15,125 bases of DNA from Salinibacterium sp. (GCA_004297555.1 SCSV01000295.1:1-15125), one strand, 5' to 3'; counted from the first letter of the stretch, positions 1 through 7,203 are shown. The notes: generated from the letters alone by a model not told the origin. Translations and numbers: made by a program.

Positions 1-1
1 C

Positions 2-583
2 TTGGTCTTCCTCTCCGGAATCTTCCCGTTCCTCGCACCCGCGATCGTCATCGCGATCGTCATTTTCGCGATCTGGTGGAAGGGGCACAAGAACGACGAG
101 AATGTGCGCCAGTTCCTCGATCCGCTTAAGCTCAAGCTGCCGGTGTTCGGCAAGCTCACCGCCAAGATCGCCATCGCGAGGTTCACGCGTAACTTCTCGA
201 CCATGATCAAGGCGGGCGTGCCGATCCTGACCTGCCTGGCGATCGTCGGTGAAACATCCGGCAACTGGGTGATCGAGCGCGCGCTGGAGAGCGTGAGCGA
301 GTCGGTGCGCGTCGGCCAGTCGATCGCGAAGCCGCTCTCTACCCAGCCGGTGTTTCCGACGATGGTCACGCAGATGATCGCGGTCGGTGAAGACGCCGGT
401 GCTCTCGACACCATGTTGGGCAAGATCGCCGATTTCTACGACGACGAAGTCCAGGCGACGACCGAACAGCTCACGGCTCTGATCGAGCCGCTCATGATCG
501 CATTCCTCGGCCTCGTGGTCGGTGGAATGATCGTGTCCCTGTATCTGCCGATCTTCGGAATCATCGGCGCCATCAACAAGTAG
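2..583 (+). CDS. pilC: Type IV pilus platform protein PilC (C-terminal part, 5' truncated)
   Basis: This is the C-terminal part of the polytopic inner-membrane platform protein of the type IV pilus, which links the assembly ATPases to pilin extraction from the membrane. About 193 residues are visible. A hydrophobic helix lies at about residues 8-25. A T2SF-type cytoplasmic domain follows, with the family's typical FTRNFSTMIKAGVPI stretch at about 60-74 and VGEDAGALDTML at about 127-138. The protein ends in a long hydrophobic hairpin at about 160-190. Family members are roughly 400 aa, so about half is missing. The TTG at the left edge is almost certainly an internal leucine codon and not the start. 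The next genes encode prepilins, which supports PilC over the homologous GspF of type II secretion. Confidence 0.93.
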   Translation: MVFLSGIFPFLAPAIVIAIVIFAIWWKGHKNDENVRQFLDPLKLKLPVFGKLTAKIAIARFTRNFSTMIKAGVPILTCLAIVGETSGNWVIERALESVSESVRVGQSIAKPLSTQPVFPTMVTQMIAVGEDAGALDTMLGKIADFYDDEVQATTEQLTALIEPLMIAFLGLVVGGMIVSLYLPIFGIIGAINK

Positions 584-609
584 GACCCTTATCCGGCGGT
601 CACACCCCA

Positions 610-659
610 GGCCACCAACCTTTGCACGCTCAACGCAGCACCAGAGATTGGACCTAGTG
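610..659 (+). promoter_or_regulatory. Conserved upstream block of prepilin genes, copy 1
   Basis: The bases just before the first prepilin closely match those before the second (1218-1264). Shared words in the same order are GGCCACCAA, CTTTGCA, GCTCA, GCA and AGATTGGA, with small length differences, and both lead into a GTG start. Neither copy has a strong Shine-Dalgarno sequence; the conserved GATTGGA, 7-8 bases before GTG, may serve as the ribosome site. The block may be a shared 5' UTR or operator, or simply a remnant of gene duplication. Confidence 0.55.
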
Positions 660-1070
660 GTGGCACCTCGCATCAATCGTTCCTTGACGCTGAGGCGCGC
701 ATCCGCAGAGCCTCTCGACGAGGGATTCACGCTCATCGAGCTGCTCATCGTCGTGCTGATTCTCGGAGTGCTCGCGGCCATCGCCGTGCCGACCTACCTG
801 GCCGTCCAGCAGAACGCGAAAGACAACTCGGCAAAGTCAGCAGTTGCCGCAGCGGATATCGCCGTAATGGTGTATTTCACCAAGAACGACACGATGCCCG
901 CGACGCTCGCGCTGGCCGGTGTGCCACCCGCAGAACCCTCCACATACACCCTCACGTTCATTCCGGGTGCGGGGGACGCGTTCTGCCTTAGTGGCACGTA
1001 TTTCGGGTCCTCGACAACCTACCGGGTGACAGACTCGACAGCAGTGGGCGTCGGGGCCCCGTGCACCTAG
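660..1070 (+). CDS. Type IV major-type prepilin, first of two paralogues
   Basis: This is a type IV pilin precursor of 136 aa. It has a 22-residue basic leader ending in Gly, then the class III signal GFTLIELLIVVLILGVLAAI with Glu at mature position 5, which forms the N-terminal assembly helix. The ectodomain is small (about 90 residues) and has two cysteines near the C-terminus (FCLSG and PCT) that could close a pilin D-loop. In-frame starts exist at TTG 648, GTG 657 and GTG 660. GTG 660 is chosen because it gives the same 22-residue leader and the same 411-nt length as the paralogue at 1265, with aligned leader residues RIN and RRAS. Mature N-terminal sequences of the two are nearly identical, and the ectodomains differ. 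It would be cleaved by the PilD encoded at 4675. Whether it is the main fibre subunit is unknown. Confidence 0.93.
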   Translation: MAPRINRSLTLRRASAEPLDEGFTLIELLIVVLILGVLAAIAVPTYLAVQQNAKDNSAKSAVAAADIAVMVYFTKNDTMPATLALAGVPPAEPSTYTLTFIPGAGDAFCLSGTYFGSSTTYRVTDSTAVGVGAPCT

Positions 1071-1105
1071 GTGTCTACCTGGCAAGCAAAACGCTGCCAA
1101 AACGT

Positions 1106-1136
1106 CGGCGAGGAGGTGATTTATCAGTCCTCGCCG
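1106..1136 (+). terminator. Hairpin between the two major-type prepilins (possible terminator or attenuator)
   Basis: A perfect 9-bp inverted repeat (CGGCGAGGA at 1106-1114, TCCTCGCCG at 1128-1136) encloses a 13-base loop, which can add a short TGA/TCA pairing. A T-rich but interrupted stretch (ATTGTGCTTTTG) follows. It could terminate or attenuate transcription from pilC and the first prepilin. The left arm and loop contain AGGAGGTGAT (1111-1120), a complete match to the usual anti-Shine-Dalgarno sequence, but no start codon follows at a suitable distance. Confidence 0.5.
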
Positions 1137-1217
1137 ATTGTGCTTTTGTGACCTGTTCGTGGGATTACCGCGGGGGACAACTCACGACACTATTGTCACA
1201 GGGGGTCAGCTTTGGGG

Positions 1218-1264
1218 GGCCACCAAACTTTGCAAGCTCATTGCACTAATAGATTGGAATTTCC
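1218..1264 (+). promoter_or_regulatory. Conserved upstream block of prepilin genes, copy 2
   Basis: This is the counterpart of the block at 610-659, with the same ordered words (GGCCACCAA, CTTTGCA, GCTCA, AGATTGGA) ending at the GTG start of the second prepilin. A possible -10 element, TATTGT at 1191-1196, lies upstream without a convincing -35, so an independent promoter for this gene is plausible but weakly supported. Confidence 0.5.
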
Positions 1265-1675
1265 GTGATTACTCGCATCAATCACGCACTCGCACAGAGG
1301 CGTGCATCCATGGGGCAGGACGAAAAGGGCTTCACCCTTATCGAGCTGCTCATCGTCGTTCTCATCCTCGGTGTTCTCGCGGCAATCGCGATTCCCGTGT
1401 ATCTGACTGTTCAGCAGACCGCCAAGGACAACTCGGCCAAGTCGGCTACCGCTGAAGCGCGCACCTCGGTGATCGCGTACTTCACCGAGAACAACTCGCT
1501 GCCGGCTGACCTGCCGACCGCTGGTGTTCCCAACCCTGACGCCGGAACCTACACCTTGACCTATGTCGCGGGTACTGGATCGACGTTCTCCATCTGTGGT
1601 AACTACACCAGTTCGACCAAGTACTACGTGGTCACGGACAGCTCCGCAGTTACTGAAACGACTGCTTGCCCGTAA
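1265..1675 (+). CDS. Type IV major-type prepilin, second of two paralogues
   Basis: This is a type IV pilin precursor of 136 aa, a close paralogue of the gene at 660. The GTG start gives a 22-residue leader ending EKG, then FTLIELLIVVLILGVLAAIA, with Glu at mature position 5. Both proteins continue with VQQ-AKDNSAKSA and end with a cysteine pair (SICGNY and TACP here) that could form the pilin disulfide loop. The gene is flanked by strong hairpins on both sides (1106-1136 and 1703-1741). This is the expected layout if it is transcribed at higher level than the minor pilins downstream, making it a good candidate for the main fibre subunit, though that is inference. The pair could also form mixed fibres or be expressed under different conditions. 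Confidence 0.94.
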   Translation: MITRINHALAQRRASMGQDEKGFTLIELLIVVLILGVLAAIAIPVYLTVQQTAKDNSAKSATAEARTSVIAYFTENNSLPADLPTAGVPNPDAGTYTLTYVAGTGSTFSICGNYTSSTKYYVVTDSSAVTETTACP

Positions 1676-1702
1676 CAGGGACAGTTCTCGAATGACGGCC
1701 GC

Positions 1703-1741
1703 GGTCGGCGCGAGGGTTGATACTTAGCCTTCGCGCCGACC
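1703..1741 (+). terminator. Strong hairpin after second prepilin (attenuator-like)
   Basis: A 14-bp stem with a single G-T wobble (1703-1716 paired with 1728-1741) closes an 11-base loop, TTGATACTTAG. The stem is very GC-rich (arms contain GGTCGGCGCGA and TCGCGCCGACC). No clean T-run follows, so it may be a partial terminator, or an RNA stabiliser at the 3' end of the pilin message. It lies between the probable major pilin and the minor-pilin operon, where a step-down in transcript level would make sense. Confidence 0.6.
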
Positions 1742-1779
1742 CGCTGTCGTTCTGGTGTTTCAAAGGGGGGACACGACCA

Positions 1780-2184
1780 ATGGTTCGGCAAGAGCAGAGC
1801 ACAGAAGCAGGCATCGGGTTGATCGAGGTCGTCGTTTCTATGCTTCTCCTCGCTCTCGTCGCCATGGCGTTCCTGCCCATGGTCATCAGCAGTTTTCAAC
1901 TCACGAAGACCAATGTCACAATCGGCACTGCGAGCCAGCTCGTGAGCCAACAACTCGATCTCGCCCGAACTCAGACCGCAACCTGCACCGGCCTGACCGC
2001 GTTCGCCACCAGTCCGATTGCTACGACGACGGATGCCCGGGGCATCATTCTCCAGCCGCGTCGCGCGGTTAGCTGCCCGGCCACCTACCCCGGCACTGCG
2101 ACCTTCACCGCTGATGTCGTGGAGTCCGGCAAGACCACGGTGCTGTCCACGGCGACCACCTGGATCTATGTGAGCGCCGCCTGA
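1780..2184 (+). CDS. Minor type IV prepilin, PilV-like
   Basis: This is a prepilin-like protein of 134 aa with a short 11-residue leader ending AG. The helix begins IGLIEVVVSMLLLALVAM, with Glu at mature position 5, as in PilV/GspI-type minor pilins. The ectodomain is about 95 residues with two cysteines (TATCTG and VSCPA). ATG 1780 is chosen over upstream in-frame starts because it is preceded by the purine-rich AAAGGGGGGA (1762-1771) at suitable spacing and gives a typical short leader. The stop codon shares one base with the next start (TGATG), so the two are probably translationally coupled. A role in pilus initiation or the tip complex is inferred from family and position. Confidence 0.87.
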   Translation: MVRQEQSTEAGIGLIEVVVSMLLLALVAMAFLPMVISSFQLTKTNVTIGTASQLVSQQLDLARTQTATCTGLTAFATSPIATTTDARGIILQPRRAVSCPATYPGTATFTADVVESGKTTVLSTATTWIYVSAA

Positions 2185-2780
2185 TGAACGCCCGCATTCG
2201 CGCCATCCTGGATGCCCCCGAGGCGGGTATGAGCCTCGTCGAGCTGCTCGTCTACATGATCCTGTCGGTCGTGGTGCTGGGCATCGCCGGAAACATCCTG
2301 ATCTCCTCGATCACGGCCCAGCGCGACCTCACGAACCTCGCGGATTCGACGAGCATCTCGCAACTGGTCACGAGCTCGGTGCGGTCGGGCATCCGCAACG
2401 CTTCGGCGTTCCAGGTCGATGCGCCGACCACGCTCGGTCAGCTCGTGCGCAGTCGCTCGGTGTCGACGACGACGGCGGGTGTCTCCACATGGAAGTGCCG
2501 CGCGTGGTACTTGACGAACAGCGGCACGTTCTACCAGAAGACCAGCACCAGCGGAATGATCGCGGCACCGACCGTGATCGGCGACCTCGCGAGCTGGCAG
2601 ATGATCACCACTGGTGTGACAAAGCCGAGCGGCACTACCCAGGCTTTCACGGGTTCCGCAGGCCAGGTCGACCTGGCAATCCAGGTGACCAACGGGTCCA
2701 CCAAGGCCGTTCTTTCCAAGACCACAATCCTCAAACGCCCACAAGCCAACACACTCACGGTGCCCACAACATGTTTCTAA
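2184..2780 (+). CDS. Minor type IV prepilin, PilW-like
   Basis: This is a prepilin-like protein of 198 aa. The 15-residue leader ends EAG and is followed by MSLVELLVYMILSVVVLGIA, with Glu at mature position 5. The pattern MSLVELLVYM and the larger ectodomain resemble PilW/GspJ-type minor pilins. Two cysteines are present (WKCRAW and TTCF at the C-terminus). The ATG overlaps the stop of the preceding PilV-like gene by one base. It is followed after 11 bases by the PilX-like gene. The order PilV-like, PilW-like, PilX-like matches the minor pilin cassettes that prime pilus assembly in other bacteria. The exact orthology is inferred from order and N-terminal motif only, since ectodomains are not conserved. 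Confidence 0.85.
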   Translation: MNARIRAILDAPEAGMSLVELLVYMILSVVVLGIAGNILISSITAQRDLTNLADSTSISQLVTSSVRSGIRNASAFQVDAPTTLGQLVRSRSVSTTTAGVSTWKCRAWYLTNSGTFYQKTSTSGMIAAPTVIGDLASWQMITTGVTKPSGTTQAFTGSAGQVDLAIQVTNGSTKAVLSKTTILKRPQANTLTVPTTCF

Positions 2781-2791
2781 GGAGTCGAGTA

Positions 2792-4675
2792 ATGAAAACC
2801 GAAAACGAACGGGGCGCCGCCCTCGTCGCGGTAGTTGCTCTCACTGCGATCACCGCCGTCATCGGGGTCGCGATCTCAGCCGCGGTGCTCTCCGGCACTG
2901 CGAGTTCCACGAGAACCCGCTCCAACGTGCAGGCGCGCGCTGCGGCGGATGCCGGCATCGACAGCCTGTACGCGAAGATCGCAGCGGGCAACTACATCTG
3001 TTCGGGCTCTTCTACGACCGTGCCGGTGTTCACGGCAACGGTGCAATACCGCGACGCGGGTGGAAGCACGCTGAGTTGCGCGGGCTCCACACTCACGACG
3101 GGCACGCCGGCCGCAGCGACGATTACCTCGACCGGAACGGCTGCGAACAAGTCCACCCAAATCGGCTACAGCAACACGAAGGTCATCAAGGCCGACCTCG
3201 CGGTCACTGCTCCCGTCACTGGCGGCAGCCTCAACAACGTGCTGTTCAGTGAGAGCGGATTCACGCTCAGCACGAACACCGACTTTGAGGGCAGTACTGA
3301 CAACGCCAACGACGCGAACACCTATAGCAACGGCACGATCATCTGCAAGACCAAGTCCGATGTCGAGGGCACCCTCTACTCAGAAGGCAACATCAGCCTG
3401 CAGGGCAGTTGCGAAACCGCTGGCAGCGCTTGGGCCGGCGGCACGGTGACCTTCAGCTCACAGGCGATTTCAGGCGGCGACGTCTGGGCCGCTGGCACTG
3501 GTCTGCTCGACGTCAGCACCGGCCACGTTGCCGGGTCGATCATCGCGAATGGCAACATCACCATCGGGTCGAACGGCGCGAATACCGCGGTCTGCCCGGG
3601 CACCTCGTCGGTGCTCAATGTGTGCGGAACAGTGGCATCGCTCGGCGGCACTGTGACAACGACCAATGGGGCCAAGATCGGCGGCAGCATCTACGCGAAG
3701 AGCGGCATCGCGGTGGGCGGCTACGGAAATACAGACTACGCGGCCGGGGCCGACGTACTGAGCATTACTGGTAACTTTACGAACGGCGCGGCCAACGGCG
3801 ACGGTCATGTCGGCGGCAGCGTGCGCGTGGGCGGCACGATCGGCGGCAAGAAGTCCGACATTGCAAACGTCGCCGGCTCGTGCCAAGGAACCGCAAATGC
3901 GAACTACGTAGCATGCGGCAGCACTCTGACGATCCCGGCTCCGCGTCCGGCGATCGCTTTGCCCGCGGCGCTCGGCTACCCGAACACGACCGTCGTCAAC
4001 AAGCCACCGCGCCAGCAGATGCCGCGAATCAACAGCGCGACGTCTGACCTCAATACCTGGGGCAGCTCGGGTTGGACCGTCACCACGTACACCGCGAGCA
4101 CGGCATCGGCGGCGGGCTACGCCACCTCGTGCGCGCAAGCGCTCAACTGGCTGTCGACCTCGCACAGCGGAAACAACTTGATTGTGATCCAGGGCTGCAG
4201 TTCGCCCCTGACGTTCAACAGTGCCTCGATCACGATTGGCGGAAACGTCGCGATCATGAACTCGGGCGGATTCACCACGAACAGCACGTTCACGCTGAAG
4301 TCGACCGGCTCGACCGAGTACGGATTCGAGTTCATCGTGCCGGCCGACTCCAGCAATGTCACCTGGACTCCGGTCGCCGGAACCAGCCCGACCCAGTATT
4401 CGCCGACCTGTTCGGGCACCTCCGGCAATATCAGCATTCAGAACACGACCATCACCAATGTGGCTTGGTTCATCTACACGCCATGTTCGATCAACTTCCA
4501 GAATGTGCTCAACGGCTTCCAGGGTCAGATCTATGGTGGTTCGGTGAACTATCCGAACGACAGCACAATCAAGCTCGTGAAGTTCACAATTCCGGGCATC
4601 GGCTCCGACGGAACGGCGAGCGGTACTGTGCTCGCCTCCGCAACCATCAATTCGCGTTACGACGTGGCAGGCTGA
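2792..4675 (+). CDS. Large PilX/GspK-like minor pilin with beta-helix-like ectodomain
   Basis: This protein of 627 aa starts at ATG 2792, 7 bases after AAGGAG (2779-2784); the frame is open further upstream but has no comparable ribosome site. The N-terminus MKTENERG precedes AALVAVVALTAITAVIGVAI, a single hydrophobic helix like those of PilX and GspK. It lacks Glu at mature position 5, as GspK tip pseudopilins do. After a helical stretch (QARAAADAGIDSLYAKIA, about 46-63), the rest is rich in Gly, Ser, Thr and Asn. It has spaced short beta-strand-like repeats (GGTVTF, GGDVWA, GSIIANGNITIG, GGSIYAKSGIAVGG, GGSVRVGG at about 220-350), resembling a beta-helix or polymer-forming fold. The C-terminal third has another such segment ending FQGQIYGGSV. 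It has twelve cysteines, an even number consistent with secreted disulfides. A role as pilus-tip cap or adhesin is inferred. The stop overlaps the pilD start (TGATG). Confidence 0.8.
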   Translation: MKTENERGAALVAVVALTAITAVIGVAISAAVLSGTASSTRTRSNVQARAAADAGIDSLYAKIAAGNYICSGSSTTVPVFTATVQYRDAGGSTLSCAGSTLTTGTPAAATITSTGTAANKSTQIGYSNTKVIKADLAVTAPVTGGSLNNVLFSESGFTLSTNTDFEGSTDNANDANTYSNGTIICKTKSDVEGTLYSEGNISLQGSCETAGSAWAGGTVTFSSQAISGGDVWAAGTGLLDVSTGHVAGSIIANGNITIGSNGANTAVCPGTSSVLNVCGTVASLGGTVTTTNGAKIGGSIYAKSGIAVGGYGNTDYAAGADVLSITGNFTNGAANGDGHVGGSVRVGGTIGGKKSDIANVAGSCQGTANANYVACGSTLTIPAPRPAIALPAALGYPNTTVVNKPPRQQMPRINSATSDLNTWGSSGWTVTTYTASTASAAGYATSCAQALNWLSTSHSGNNLIVIQGCSSPLTFNSASITIGGNVAIMNSGGFTTNSTFTLKSTGSTEYGFEFIVPADSSNVTWTPVAGTSPTQYSPTCSGTSGNISIQNTTITNVAWFIYTPCSINFQNVLNGFQGQIYGGSVNYPNDSTIKLVKFTIPGIGSDGTASGTVLASATINSRYDVAG

Positions 4676-5490
4676 TGCCCCTTGTGATTGTGGCGGCGGG
4701 CCTGCTGGGGGCGGTGATCGGTTCGTTCCTGAATGTGCTGATCTACCGCATCCCGCGAAAGCTATCCGTGGTGTCGCCGCCGAGCGCGTGCCCGCATTGC
4801 GGTGCTCAGATTCGCGCTTACGACAACATTCCGGTGCTGTCATGGGTGCTGCTGCGCGCAAAGTGCCGCGCATGCGGCGCACCGATCTCGGCACGTTACC
4901 CGGCCGTCGAACTCGGCACCGCGCTGCTGTTCGCCATCGTTGTCTGGCTGTTCGCCTCGCCATCGGCGGCGCTCGGGATGCCCGCAATCCTGGTCATCGA
5001 CGTCATCGCGTTCCTCTATCTGGCCGCCGTCACCATCACACTCGCGCTCATCGACGTTGACACGCACACTCTGCCGAACGCGATCATCTACCCCTCCTAT
5101 GCCGTTGTCGGGGTGCTCCTGGCCGCGGCGAGCCTCCTTCGCGGGGATGTCGACTCGCTTGTGCGAGCGCTCATCGGGGCGGCGATTCTCGGTGCGGTGT
5201 ATTTTGCGCTCGCTTTCGTGCATCCAGGCGGCATGGGGCTCGGAGACGTGAAGCTCGCCCTCCTGCTCGGCTTCGGCCTGGCCTGGCTCGGGTGGGATGC
5301 CTTCATCGTCGGATCCATCGCCGCATTCGTGCTCGGGGGCTTGTTCGGCGTGGCTCTCATGCTGCTGCGGAGGGCCGGGCGCAAGACCGCAATTGCATTC
5401 GGACCTTGGATGCTCATCGGCGCGTGGATCGGCATTCTGGGCGGAGAGCGTCTAGCGTCGTCGTATCTAGCGTTTTACGGAATCGTTTAG
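4675..5490 (+). CDS. pilD: Prepilin peptidase (A24 family, leader peptidase/N-methyltransferase)
   Basis: This is an integral-membrane aspartyl protease that cleaves prepilin leaders after Gly and usually N-methylates the new N-terminus. It has 271 aa. The N-terminal GSFLNVLIYRIPR (16-28) and the two CxxC pairs (CPHC 39-42, CRAC 64-67) form the zinc-binding methyltransferase-type domain of bifunctional enzymes. The catalytic aspartates are in ALIDVDTHTLPN (Asp127) and GGMGLGDVKL (Asp193). Several membrane helices follow. The start is taken at ATG 4675, which shares a base with the previous stop. The frame is open much further upstream, but that region overlaps the PilX-like gene and is not coding. 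The substrates are probably the four or five prepilins encoded just upstream. The pilM start lies seven bases after the stop. Confidence 0.96.
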   Translation: MPLVIVAAGLLGAVIGSFLNVLIYRIPRKLSVVSPPSACPHCGAQIRAYDNIPVLSWVLLRAKCRACGAPISARYPAVELGTALLFAIVVWLFASPSAALGMPAILVIDVIAFLYLAAVTITLALIDVDTHTLPNAIIYPSYAVVGVLLAAASLLRGDVDSLVRALIGAAILGAVYFALAFVHPGGMGLGDVKLALLLGFGLAWLGWDAFIVGSIAAFVLGGLFGVALMLLRRAGRKTAIAFGPWMLIGAWIGILGGERLASSYLAFYGIV

Positions 5491-5497
5491 GGGAGCA

Positions 5498-6541
5498 ATG
5501 GCTAAGAGCATCGTCGGCGTCGATATTGGCGACGACTCGGTCCGCGCCGTCGAGGTGAAAGACCCCTCGAAGCAGCACCCGGTGGTTACTCGATTCCACC
5601 AACTGCCGTTGCCGGAGGGGGCTGTACGTGCCGGCGAAGTGCTTGAGCCCCATACCGTTGCTTCAGTATTAAAGAAGCTCTGGTCAACGGGCGGGTTCAA
5701 GACCCGCAACATCGTGCTCGGTATGGGCAACCAGCGGGTCTTCGCGCGTGACATCACGCTGCCGTATGCCCCGATGAATCAACTGCGTGAATCCCTGCCT
5801 TTCCAGGTGCAAGAGCATGTACCGATGCCCGTGTCGGAGGCCGTGCTCGACTTCTACCCGGTCTCTGAGGTCATGGTCGACGGGGCGCGCTCCATCAACG
5901 GGCTGCTGATTGCGGCAACCAAGGAATCGGTGCTTGCGAACATCAGCGCGGCAACTCTGGCCGGTCTTGCGGTGATGGATGTCGACCTCATCCCGTTCGC
6001 CATCACCCGCGTTCACCGAGCCGCGGGCATCTCTAACGGCACTCTCGCCGCAGTCGACGTCGGCTCGTTCATGACCAACGTCGTAATCTCCAGAAACGGC
6101 ATTCCCGAGTTCGTTCGCATCATCGCCGGCGGAGGCAATGAGATCAACGAAGCTTTGGTTAGCCGACTCTCCATGGCCCCGGCAACGGCGGAATTGGCGA
6201 AGCGCAAGCTCGGGATGGAGCCGACAAACCTTGCCGAGGCAGCGCCGGCATCCGCTGTCATCACCGAGATCAGCGGAGAGCTGCTCAGTGGCATCCGCAA
6301 GACCCTCGACTTCTACACCTCTGCTCAGCCGGGCAGGTCGATCGACCGAATCGCCATCACCGGTGGTGGTGCGAGATTGCGCGGATTCACCAACGCGCTG
6401 ACCGAATTGACGCGCGTTCCGGTTGTCGCCGGTAATCTTCGGGATGCCGCGACGCTCTCCTCGAAGCTGTCGCGCATTGACGGCGACCACGCGCAGTCGA
6501 TGATGGTGGGCCTCGGCCTGGCGATGGGGCATCAAGCATGA
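5498..6541 (+). CDS. pilM: Type IV pilus assembly protein PilM (actin-like ATPase)
   Basis: This is a cytoplasmic actin-fold protein of 347 aa, which binds the cytoplasmic N-terminus of PilN and connects the pilus alignment complex to the motor. Visible motifs are the first phosphate loop VGVDIGDDSVRAVEV (6-20), the second phosphate loop AAVDVGSFMTNVVI (about 183-196) and the adenosine-site ITGGGARLRGF (about 287-297). Length matches the family (about 350 aa). AGGGGAG lies just before ATG 5498. The ATG of pilN overlaps the stop by four bases (ATGA), as in pilMNO operons elsewhere. Nothing unusual is seen in the sequence. Confidence 0.94.
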   Translation: MAKSIVGVDIGDDSVRAVEVKDPSKQHPVVTRFHQLPLPEGAVRAGEVLEPHTVASVLKKLWSTGGFKTRNIVLGMGNQRVFARDITLPYAPMNQLRESLPFQVQEHVPMPVSEAVLDFYPVSEVMVDGARSINGLLIAATKESVLANISAATLAGLAVMDVDLIPFAITRVHRAAGISNGTLAAVDVGSFMTNVVISRNGIPEFVRIIAGGGNEINEALVSRLSMAPATAELAKRKLGMEPTNLAEAAPASAVITEISGELLSGIRKTLDFYTSAQPGRSIDRIAITGGGARLRGFTNALTELTRVPVVAGNLRDAATLSSKLSRIDGDHAQSMMVGLGLAMGHQA

Positions 6542-7203
6542 GCAAGAAAGACAAAGCCGCGCTCGTTGTCGGTGGCGAGCCCCGGGTCAGCCTGCTGCCA
6601 CCGGAGATCAATGAGAAGAAGCAGGCTCGACTACTGCGCGGCCGGCTCATCTCGGCACTTTTCTTGGTCGCCGCCGTCACACTTGCGGGCATCGGCGGGG
6701 CTGCATTCTTCGCCCTACAATCCCAGGCCATGCTCGACGAGGGAAACAACGAGACCAACGACATCCTTCTTCAACAGGCAAAATACTCCGATGCCGGGCG
6801 CGTCGCCTCTGCGGTTGAGCTCGCGAAGGCGGCGCGCGCGGTGGGCAGCTCGACCGAGATCGACCTCGCCGACTACCTCGGCAGGGTGCGGGACACACTT
6901 CCGGCCGGTGCGAAGATTGCGACCGTCGACCTGGATTCTGGTTCACCGCTCGCTCCATACAGCCAAGCGACCGTGCCACTGCAAAAATCGCGCATCGCAA
7001 CTTTCACTTTCACCGTGCAAACAACCTCGCTACCTGACGTGCAGGTGTTGCTCAACAGTCTCGTGACCCTGCCAGGCTTTACGGATGCGTCTCCGACCAG
7101 CGTCGGTTCTTCCAAGGGTGTATACGAAACCGCCATTGTCATGCACGTAAACAGCGACGCACTCGCGTACCGCTTTGTCGATGCGAAGGGCATCATCCGA
7201 TGA
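6538..7203 (+). CDS. pilN: Type IV pilus assembly protein PilN-like
   Basis: This is a bitopic membrane protein of 221 aa. The N-terminal EPRVSLLPPEI (14-24) matches the short cytoplasmic motif (consensus like INLLP) through which PilN docks into PilM. A single transmembrane helix follows at about 36-60 (LISALFLVAAVTLAGIGGAAFF). A helical, probably coiled-coil region (about 62-105) leads to a small alpha/beta domain outside the membrane with PAGAKIATVDLDSG and a strand-rich C-terminus. Identity rests on motif, topology and position between pilM and pilO, because sequence conservation in this family is low. It overlaps both neighbours by four bases (ATGA), so pilM, pilN and pilO are probably made in fixed ratio. 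Confidence 0.88.
   Translation: MSKKDKAALVVGGEPRVSLLPPEINEKKQARLLRGRLISALFLVAAVTLAGIGGAAFFALQSQAMLDEGNNETNDILLQQAKYSDAGRVASAVELAKAARAVGSSTEIDLADYLGRVRDTLPAGAKIATVDLDSGSPLAPYSQATVPLQKSRIATFTFTVQTTSLPDVQVLLNSLVTLPGFTDASPTSVGSSKGVYETAIVMHVNSDALAYRFVDAKGIIR

Noticed and set aside
1230..1256. Sigma-70-type promoter inside the conserved prepilin upstream block
   Set aside because: TTGCAA resembles a -35, but no -10 lies at 16-18 bases in both copies, so the block is not called as a promoter.
1061..1455. Small open frames between and into the second prepilin
   Set aside because: They start at GTG or TTG codons without usable ribosome spacing, have no recognisable sequence, and one runs out of frame through the real prepilin.
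2489..2791. Upstream extension of the PilX-like gene
   Set aside because: The frame is open but overlaps the PilW-like gene, and the extension gives a polar, Arg/His/Asp-rich sequence before the hydrophobic N-terminus. ATG 2792 has a good AAGGAG at proper spacing.
4072..4674. Upstream extension of the prepilin peptidase
   Set aside because: The extra 201 residues lie in the frame opposite the reading of the PilX-like gene and look non-coding. The peptidase family starts with the GSFLNV helix, as at ATG 4675.
3470..4987. Minus-strand open frame across the PilX-like gene and pilD
   Set aside because: The product is an Arg-rich, repetitive sequence typical of a GC-rich antisense frame, and it spans two well-supported + strand genes.
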